Part shown: one piece after another, positions 14,516-18,681 of the stretch
How the letters are laid out: each line of letters starts with the position of its first letter
How positions within the stretch are numbered: position 1 is the first letter of the stretch
Origin: an uncultured Collinsella sp.
GTDB lineage: Bacteria; Actinomycetota; Coriobacteriia; Coriobacteriales; Coriobacteriaceae
Assembly: GCA_902493985.1 (NCBI GenBank)
Contig: CABURR010000043.1
Coordinates: 1 to 18,681, forward strand
DNA: 18,681 nucleotides
Reading direction: 5' to 3'
The notes under the pieces: model-generated
The model's input: only the letters and a program-made list of their open reading frames with translations
Told to the model about the DNA's origin: nothing
The model's database searches: none
Made by a program: the position numbers and the translations under genes

Positions 14516-14582
14516 AGTTGCGGTGGAATAGTTCCTGTTTTGCGGCCTATCGGGCCCAAACAGGAACTATTCCACCGCAACT
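14516..14582. repeat. Perfect 25-bp inverted repeat between larE and the Schlafen-like gene
   Basis: The arms 14516-14540 (starting AGTTGCGGTGG) and 14558-14582 are exact complements over 25 bp. The 17-base loop holds a small GGCC/GGCC stem. A diverged single arm (21 of 25 identical) lies at 16668-16692 on the far side of the Schlafen-like gene. There is no T-tract, but so long a stem between convergent genes could still halt or protect transcripts from both sides. Confidence 0.85.
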
Positions 14583-14610
14583 TCGTTTGGCGGGCATTGA
14601 CCCGCAGGCC

Positions 14611-14657
14611 TTCCAAAAAGGGACAGGTTTATTTTGGCAGGTTTTATCTGAGGAAAC
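14611..14657 (+). repeat. GGGACAGG hairpin repeat, type 1, copy 2
   Basis: This copy has TTCCAAAAAGGGACAGG, then TTTATTTTGGCAGG, then TTTTATCTGAGGAAACG. The left arm is changed from CCTGCC to CCTTCC, so pairing is imperfect. It lies 28 bases after the 25-bp palindrome and in direct orientation with the copy at 16693. Confidence 0.85.
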
Positions 14658-14726
14658 GTCGCGAGGCAGTCGCCCCTCCAGCACCTGTCCAACTTCGAGA
14701 GACACTAGAGGGCGACCTGGCCGCAT

Positions 14727-16427
14727 CTACTTCTTCCGATAGCGGCGGTTGCGGCTCGTCGATGAACCCATTACTTCGATGAGCCCTTTATCCGCCATTT
14801 TTGGCAGATGGTAGCGGACGGACGAAATTTTGACCCCCGATGCAACCGCTATTTCTCGCGCCGTCATATCCACTTCGGCGCTGAGAGCCTCCAGGATCCT
14901 ATCCGCTGTCGAAGCTGACGATCCTCTGCTCATATCGATAATCTCAAACGTGTCTTTGCCACATTTTGACAGGACATGTTTATCGACAAGATCCCCGCAG
15001 ATCAGGCGAATGTCATCCGAATCCCACTTCAGGGCCTCTCGTATTTTTTGAACATCGCATACGCACCCATGCTCCCGCATAAACATGAGCAATGTTTCCT
15101 CGCAATCCGTCAGCTCGGTACCCACATGGCTCTGAATCCACGTGCGGTTTTCAGCAAGCTCCGCCCCGTGCCGGGAAAGCAGCACCGTAAACGAATCGGC
15201 CTTAACGATAAATTTCGGCCTTCCAAGCGAACGAGACTCCATCTCGCGAATCATAGCCGGGATACCAGATCCTTGGCTTTCCGCAACGGCCCCCTCGGCA
15301 TGCCCTAACGGCGTCGCCCCCATTAGGCTCATGAGCTTTGGGTTTCGGCAGCGCGATTCCCCGTCTGCAAGATTGTCCACCGTCTTTCCGCCCCAAAGCC
15401 CACCGGGGTTTTTGATCTCTATTCTGTCTGGATAGATATCGACACTCACGGCCTGCCCCACAAACATGGGCGAATATTCTCGATGGATGCAGGCATTTGC
15501 CAAGGCCTCGCGCAAAACCTCCTGGGGAACTTCCCAATCCTCCCTTCTGCCAGCGCCTTGCACTATCGCCGCTTTGCGCAAGTTTCGTCCAATCGCGGCA
15601 AGGGCATCTTCGATGCAAGCCGGAATCGGGCCATCGCACAACTGGCGGTCAATAAACCGGGGTTGCCCGGGTGCAGATTTTTCCACATCGGAATGAACGG
15701 CGACATCGATCATCAGTTTGGGATAGAACTGCTGGGGGTAAATTCCCGCCGACAGAAGCCCTGCGAGCTTCACCGCACCATCCTTTGTAGTGATATTGAG
15801 TCTGACCAGCTGCTTTTCCAGCGTATCGGCCCCGCGCAAAACGCGCGGGGTCTGCAGCCGGCGATTTGCGATAATAGACCGCACGACATCTGGATCCAAA
15901 TCCTCGACCGTTGCCTCCGAAACCACCGTGCCGTCTGCATCGCTCGGAAGCAACGCACTCTGCAGCTCATATAGCTCAGCGGGTGACATCTTGATATCTT
16001 TATCATCCACGCGCTTGTAGCTACCGTTCTGCACGCCGCGCGCGCCGATATAGCAAGGCTTCGCTTTAAGCTCAAGTTCAAAGATGCGCACCAGAAGCAC
16101 CTGGAGCCCGTCGACCTCGCCTCGATCAAGCTCGTACCGCGGCGCATGGGTCACCACTGCCGCTGAGCCTCCGTCTCCGATACCCGAAACAAACTGATCG
16201 CGCACCCTATCGATAGCAAAGTTAGCCGAAGGAACAAATCCTTCGGCTTCGTTCAGGCCCAAAATAATGAGCCCACCCGCAGTGTTCGCAAAAGCGCTCA
16301 CTGTCTCCCATACGTCTGCGCTCAATTTATTCGTGCAGGCTTTAACTTCTACCGATGCGTCATCAGTCCCTCGCCTGCGAAGGCGCTCAACGATAAGGCC
16401 AAGAGGTTCATCCAGCAGCATTGGCAT
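14727..16427 (-). CDS. Schlafen AlbA_2 / GHKL-like ATP-binding / winged-helix protein
   Basis: The 566-aa product has three parts. Residues 1-155 are an AlbA_2 (Schlafen) domain: SVEVKACTNKLSADVWETVSAFANTAGGLIILGLNE, with E27 and K29. Residues 255-420 resemble the HATPase_c_4 module found beside AlbA_2: VLREALANACIHREY (305-318), IEIKNPGGLWG (337-346) and SQGSGIPAMIREM. Residues 437-566 hold two winged helices, the second ending in a basic tail (ADRILEALSAEVDMTAREIAVASGVKISSVRYHLPKM; SRNRRYRKK). These proteins are often labelled RecG-like or putative regulators; their role is not established. The start at 16427 has only weak GGA upstream; ATG 16421 is an alternative. Ten TCTCTCTAA sites precede it and dispersed repeats flank it, which suggests a self-regulated accessory gene. 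Confidence 0.88.
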   Translation of the reverse strand: MPMLLDEPLGLIVERLRRRGTDDASVEVKACTNKLSADVWETVSAFANTAGGLIILGLNEAEGFVPSANFAIDRVRDQFVSGIGDGGSAAVVTHAPRYELDRGEVDGLQVLLVRIFELELKAKPCYIGARGVQNGSYKRVDDKDIKMSPAELYELQSALLPSDADGTVVSEATVEDLDPDVVRSIIANRRLQTPRVLRGADTLEKQLVRLNITTKDGAVKLAGLLSAGIYPQQFYPKLMIDVAVHSDVEKSAPGQPRFIDRQLCDGPIPACIEDALAAIGRNLRKAAIVQGAGRREDWEVPQEVLREALANACIHREYSPMFVGQAVSVDIYPDRIEIKNPGGLWGGKTVDNLADGESRCRNPKLMSLMGATPLGHAEGAVAESQGSGIPAMIREMESRSLGRPKFIVKADSFTVLLSRHGAELAENRTWIQSHVGTELTDCEETLLMFMREHGCVCDVQKIREALKWDSDDIRLICGDLVDKHVLSKCGKDTFEIIDMSRGSSASTADRILEALSAEVDMTAREIAVASGVKISSVRYHLPKMADKGLIEVMGSSTSRNRRYRKK

Positions 16428-16431
16428 TCCG

Positions 16432-16621
16432 TCTCTCTAAAACGATAGATTTATCTCTCTAAAGTATAGTATATCTCTCTAACTTTAGAGAGATAAGCAC
16501 CTTATTTTAGAGAGACATTTAGAGAGATGTATCGAATTCGCTGTTAGATTACCTAAGGCTGTCTCTCTAACCGACTTTATCTTTAGAGAGACATTTAGAG
16601 AGACGAGCGCAATCTCTCTAA
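16432..16621. repeat. Array of ten TCTCTCTAA / TTAGAGAGA sites
   Basis: The exact 9-mer occurs ten times in 190 bp: as TCTCTCTAA starting at 16432, 16454, 16474, 16562 and 16613, and as TTAGAGAGA starting at 16485, 16507, 16519, 16583 and 16595. The first five steps are 22, 20, 11 and 22 bp, close to whole helical turns; two direct pairs are 12 bp apart. Sites 3 and 4 form an 11-bp-arm palindrome (16472-16495). Together they look like operators or iterons bound by a multimeric protein, most simply the winged-helix protein encoded just downstream. Confidence 0.85.
16463..16468 (-). promoter_or_regulatory. Probable -10 box of the Schlafen-like gene
   Basis: TATACT on the minus strand lies between the sites at 16454 and 16474 and about 35 bases before the start codon. 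No good -35 is visible. Occupied sites on both sides would cover the promoter. Confidence 0.45.
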
Positions 16622-16667
16622 CCATGGGCCCTGCTCTTTAAGGTGCACACTTCCTAACCGCACCCTA

Positions 16668-16692
16668 AGTTGCGGTGAAATAGCTCCCGATT
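16668..16692 (+). repeat. Diverged half copy of the 25-bp palindrome
   Basis: AGTTGCGGTG followed by AATAGCTCC matches the left arm at 14516-14540 in 21 of 25 positions. The complementary right arm is absent. It ends exactly where the next type 1 repeat begins. Confidence 0.7.
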
Positions 16693-16745
16693 AACCTGCC
16701 AAAAAGGGACAGGTTTATTTTGGCAGGTTTTATCTGGGGAAACGC
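16693..16745 (+). repeat. GGGACAGG hairpin repeat, type 1, copy 3
   Basis: This is an intact copy, with arms AACCTGCCAAAA and TTTTGGCAGGTT around a loop holding GGGACAGG, then TTTATCTGGGGAAACGC. With the copy at 14611 it forms direct repeats around the Schlafen-like gene. Confidence 0.88.
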
Positions 16746-16749
16746 AAAC

Positions 16750-16785
16750 GGGGCCGCGACACCTTTATGGCGTCGCGGCCCTTTT
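16750..16785. terminator. Terminator of the transketolase-PTS operon
   Basis: GGGCCGCGAC (16751-16760) pairs perfectly with GTCGCGGCCC (16772-16781). It lies about 40 bases past the EIIA stop. The T-run (TTTT) is on the plus-strand side, while the minus-strand tail is CGTTTGCGTTT, so it may act in both directions. Confidence 0.65.
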
Positions 16786-16824
16786 CCTTGGAGAAGGATC
16801 GATTGATTGAACGGGATGACCGTT

Positions 16825-17277
16825 CTAGTCTTCGAGTCCGCTATTGATGAGCTCCGCAATCTCAACGGGATCGGTGCTCGCGCGCACCTTGTCACGGAAG
16901 CCGGCATCCATCAGCATCACGGCAGCCTTGGAGAGCAGACGCAGGTGCGTGGTTCCAGCCTCGCCGGCAGGCACGTACAGCGCGAGCGCAACGTCGACAG
17001 GCACCCCATCGAAGCTCGGCCATTCAACGGGCTCGACCAACTTAAGCACGGCAACGCCCGGCGTGTGAATCGCGTCGCTTTTGGCATGCGGAACGGCAAA
17101 ACCAGCGACAAGGCCGGTCTCGGCCTCGTTCTCGCGAGCAATAAAGGCAGCCTCTACGGCAGATGCGTCATCGGCAAAGCCGAGCTCGATGGCCTGCTCG
17201 GACAAATAATGCAGGGCGTTCTCGCGCGAGGCGGCAGTATGCCCGATCGTCACTTGGTTGGCAGATACAAATCCCAT
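16825..17277 (-). CDS. PTS EIIA domain protein, fructose/mannitol type
   Basis: The 150-aa protein is a free-standing PTS_EIIA_2 domain, the cytoplasmic phosphocarrier that receives phosphate from HPr and passes it to a EIIB. The active-site histidine is His64 in GLVAGFAVPHAKSDAI, with the preceding AFIAREN segment and the following GVAVLKLVEPVEW strand typical of the family. LRLLSKAAVMLMDAGFRDKVRAS forms the C-terminal helix. The start is supported by GGAAGG upstream. It lies 11 bases after the transketolase C-terminal subunit gene and is the last gene of that operon. The pairing with split transketolase suggests uptake of a pentose, pentitol or ascorbate-like sugar; EIIB and EIIC genes would be upstream, outside the window. 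Confidence 0.93.
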   Translation of the reverse strand: MGFVSANQVTIGHTAASRENALHYLSEQAIELGFADDASAVEAAFIARENEAETGLVAGFAVPHAKSDAIHTPGVAVLKLVEPVEWPSFDGVPVDVALALYVPAGEAGTTHLRLLSKAAVMLMDAGFRDKVRASTDPVEIAELINSGLED

Positions 17278-17288
17278 GGAAACCTTCC

Positions 17289-18227
17289 TTACAACGCGGA
17301 CCTGACCGCAGCTTCGATGCCGTCGGCGTCCAAACCGTACTTATGCAGCAAATCGACCGCAGGGCCGGACTCGCCGTACACATCGCGCACGCCGACGCGA
17401 CGCATCGGCACTGGATGCTGCTCCGCGAGCACCGAGGCAACGGCCTCGCCAAGACCGCCGATAATCGAATGCTCCTCGGCAGTGACCACGCGACCGGTCT
17501 TCTTGGCACTGGCTACAACCAGGCGTTCATCAAGCGGCTTGATCGTGTGCATGTTGATGACCTCGGCGTCGATGCCATCGGCAGCGAGCGCCTCGGCTGC
17601 CTCGAGCGCCTCGGCGACCATAAGGCCACAAGCGATGATGGTCACATCGGACCCCTCGCGCACGACCACGCCGCGACCAATCTTGAACTCATAGTCCTCG
17701 CGGTCGTTGATGACCGGCGTTGCCAGACGGCCGAAGCGCATGTAGACCGGCCCCTCAAACTCATAGGCGGCGCGCACGCAAGCGCGAGCCTCGATGTCAT
17801 CGGCGGGAACGATTACCGTCATACCCGGAATCGTGCGCATGAGCGCGATATCCTCGCAGCACTGATGCGTGGCGCCGTCTTCACCGACCGAGATACCCGC
17901 ATGCGTGGCGCCAATTTTGACGTTGAGGTGCGGATAGCCGATGGAATTACGCACTTGTTCGTACGCGCGGCCGGCGGCGAACATGGCAAAGGTGCTCGCA
18001 AAGGCAATGTGGCCCGTGGTCGCAATGCCGGCGGCAAGCCCCATCAAGTTGCTCTCGGCAATGCCGGCGTCGTAGAAACGCTCAGGATGGGCAGCCTTAA
18101 ACTTACCCGTCTGCGTGGCGGCGGCCAGGTCGGCATCGAGCACTACAAAGTCATCGTGCTCATTGCCCAGCTCGACAAGTGCCTCGCCATAGCTAACGCG
18201 CGTGGCGACTTTCTTGACGTCTGCCAT
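17289..18227 (-). CDS. Transketolase, C-terminal subunit
   Basis: The 312-aa protein is the C-terminal half of a split transketolase, which transfers two-carbon units between pentose phosphate sugars using thiamine diphosphate. The pyrimidine-binding domain (about 8-165) has VVLDADLAAATQTGKFKAAHPERFYDAGIAESNLMGLAAG, with the catalytic glutamate E58, then STFAMFAAGRAYEQVRNSIGYPHLNVKIGATHAGISVGEDGATHQCCEDIALMRTIPGMTVIVPADD. The C-terminal domain (about 185-312) has VTIIACGLMVAEALEAAEALAADGIDAEVINMHTIKPLD. The start codon overlaps the stop of the N-terminal subunit by one base (TAATG), with AGGAG just upstream, so the two halves are translationally coupled, as expected for subunits of one enzyme. 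Confidence 0.95.
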   Translation of the reverse strand: MADVKKVATRVSYGEALVELGNEHDDFVVLDADLAAATQTGKFKAAHPERFYDAGIAESNLMGLAAGIATTGHIAFASTFAMFAAGRAYEQVRNSIGYPHLNVKIGATHAGISVGEDGATHQCCEDIALMRTIPGMTVIVPADDIEARACVRAAYEFEGPVYMRFGRLATPVINDREDYEFKIGRGVVVREGSDVTIIACGLMVAEALEAAEALAADGIDAEVINMHTIKPLDERLVVASAKKTGRVVTAEEHSIIGGLGEAVASVLAEQHPVPMRRVGVRDVYGESGPAVDLLHKYGLDADGIEAAVRSAL

Positions 18228-18681
18228 TAGAGCTCCTCCCCTGCTGCTGCGAGCTCGGCCATGGCCTGCTCAAACTGTTCATCGTTGGGTGCCTTGCCGT
18301 GCCAGCCCACCTGGTTTTCCATAAAGGAGACGCCCTTGCCCTTCACCGTCTCGGCGATAATGGCCACGGGCGAGTCGCTCACTTTGCGAGCCTCGGCAAA
18401 GGCGGCGGCAATCTGCGCCATGTCGTTACCGTCGGCGAGCTCGATCACATGCCACTTAAAGGCACGGAACTTGTCGGCAAGCGGCATAGCCGAGTTAACT
18501 TCGTCGATACTGCCGTCAATTTGCAGGCCATTGTGATCGACGATAGCGACGAGGTTGTCGAGCGCGTGGTTGCCGGCGAACATGGCCGCCTCCCACACCT
18601 GGCCTTCCTCGCACTCACCGTCGCCCAGCAACGTGTAGACACGGTAGCCGTCGCCCCAGTGCTTAGCGGCAAGCGCCATTC
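18227..18681 (-). CDS. Transketolase, N-terminal subunit, 5' end cut by window edge
   Basis: The visible 151 codons are the C-terminal part of the subunit that binds the diphosphate of thiamine diphosphate. The binding motif is intact: GDGECEEGQVWEAAMFAGNHALDNLVAIVDHNGLQIDG, with GDG and the following N about 28 residues later. It continues with FRAFKWHVIELADGNDMAQIAAAFAEA, TVKGKGVSFMENQVGWHGKAP and an Ala/Glu-rich end. The gene runs past the window edge, so the ATG at 18679 is internal and not the start. The C-terminal half of the enzyme follows with a one-base overlap. Confidence 0.93.
   Translation of the reverse strand, partial: MALAAKHWGDGYRVYTLLGDGECEEGQVWEAAMFAGNHALDNLVAIVDHNGLQIDGSIDEVNSAMPLADKFRAFKWHVIELADGNDMAQIAAAFAEARKVSDSPVAIIAETVKGKGVSFMENQVGWHGKAPNDEQFEQAMAELAAAGEEL

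Noticed and set aside
16432..16621. Repeat array as a CRISPR
   Set aside because: The repeats are only 9 bp, occur on both strands and have irregular short spacing; no cas genes are nearby.
14516..16745. Insertion sequence with terminal inverted repeats
   Set aside because: No transposase is encoded, and the flanking repeats are direct rather than terminal inverted ones; described as bracketing repeats only.
17163..18230. Long plus-strand open frame opposite the transketolase gene
   Set aside because: It is a shadow of a well-conserved enzyme gene on the other strand.

Overview
The window is a GC-rich, densely coded bacterial chromosome segment with short intergenic gaps, strong AGGAGG-type ribosome binding sites and a mixture of Gram-positive-like regulators and transporters. 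Gene content and codon use fit a gut actinobacterium of the Coriobacteriia, most likely Collinsella or a close relative. That assignment is an inference from gene style; no rRNA or marker phylogeny is available here.

Layout. 1-1551: a MarR-type regulator cut by the window edge (-), with two palindromic operators in its promoter; a small orphan protein (-) with a strong terminator; a nitroreductase (+). 1791-5864: a minus-strand group of a YeiH-type membrane transporter, a Fis/AAA-type regulator with a degraded ATPase domain and a one-TM hypothetical protein, with a divergent GntR/FadR regulator. 6148-7995: glmS (-) with a TGGTAT/ATACCA operator cluster upstream. 8194-9757: a polar amino-acid ABC permease and a Tat/lipoprotein substrate-binding protein (-), without an ATPase gene, divergent from a LacI-family regulator (10004-11116, +). 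11324-12529: a DUF4143-type ATPase (+) in an AT-richer patch. 12801-14503: divergent HAD phosphatase/mutase (-) and LarE-type sulfur transferase (+). 14727-16427: a Schlafen AlbA_2 / GHKL-like ATP-binding / winged-helix protein (-), preceded by ten copies of a 9-bp motif. 16825-18681: the 3' end of an operon with split transketolase (N-terminal half cut by the window edge) and a PTS EIIA protein (-).

The most unusual material is non-coding. (i) Ten exact TCTCTCTAA/TTAGAGAGA sites lie within 190 bp upstream of the Schlafen-like gene, looking like a self-regulatory or nucleoprotein array. (ii) A 162-bp hairpin-forming repeat occurs twice in inverted orientation, each copy starting 3 bases after a stop codon, with about 12 differences, one of which is a compensatory base-pair change. 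(iii) A family of GGGACAGG-loop hairpin repeats occurs six times, two of them bracketing the Schlafen-like gene and two bracketing the ABC operon. (iv) A perfect 25-bp inverted repeat lies beside one of these, with a diverged half copy on the other side of the Schlafen-like gene. (v) Paired 16-18 bp operators sit in the promoters of the MarR gene and of the DUF4143 ATPase gene, in both cases with one operator in the -35/-10 spacer. No transposase, CRISPR array, tRNA or rRNA was seen.
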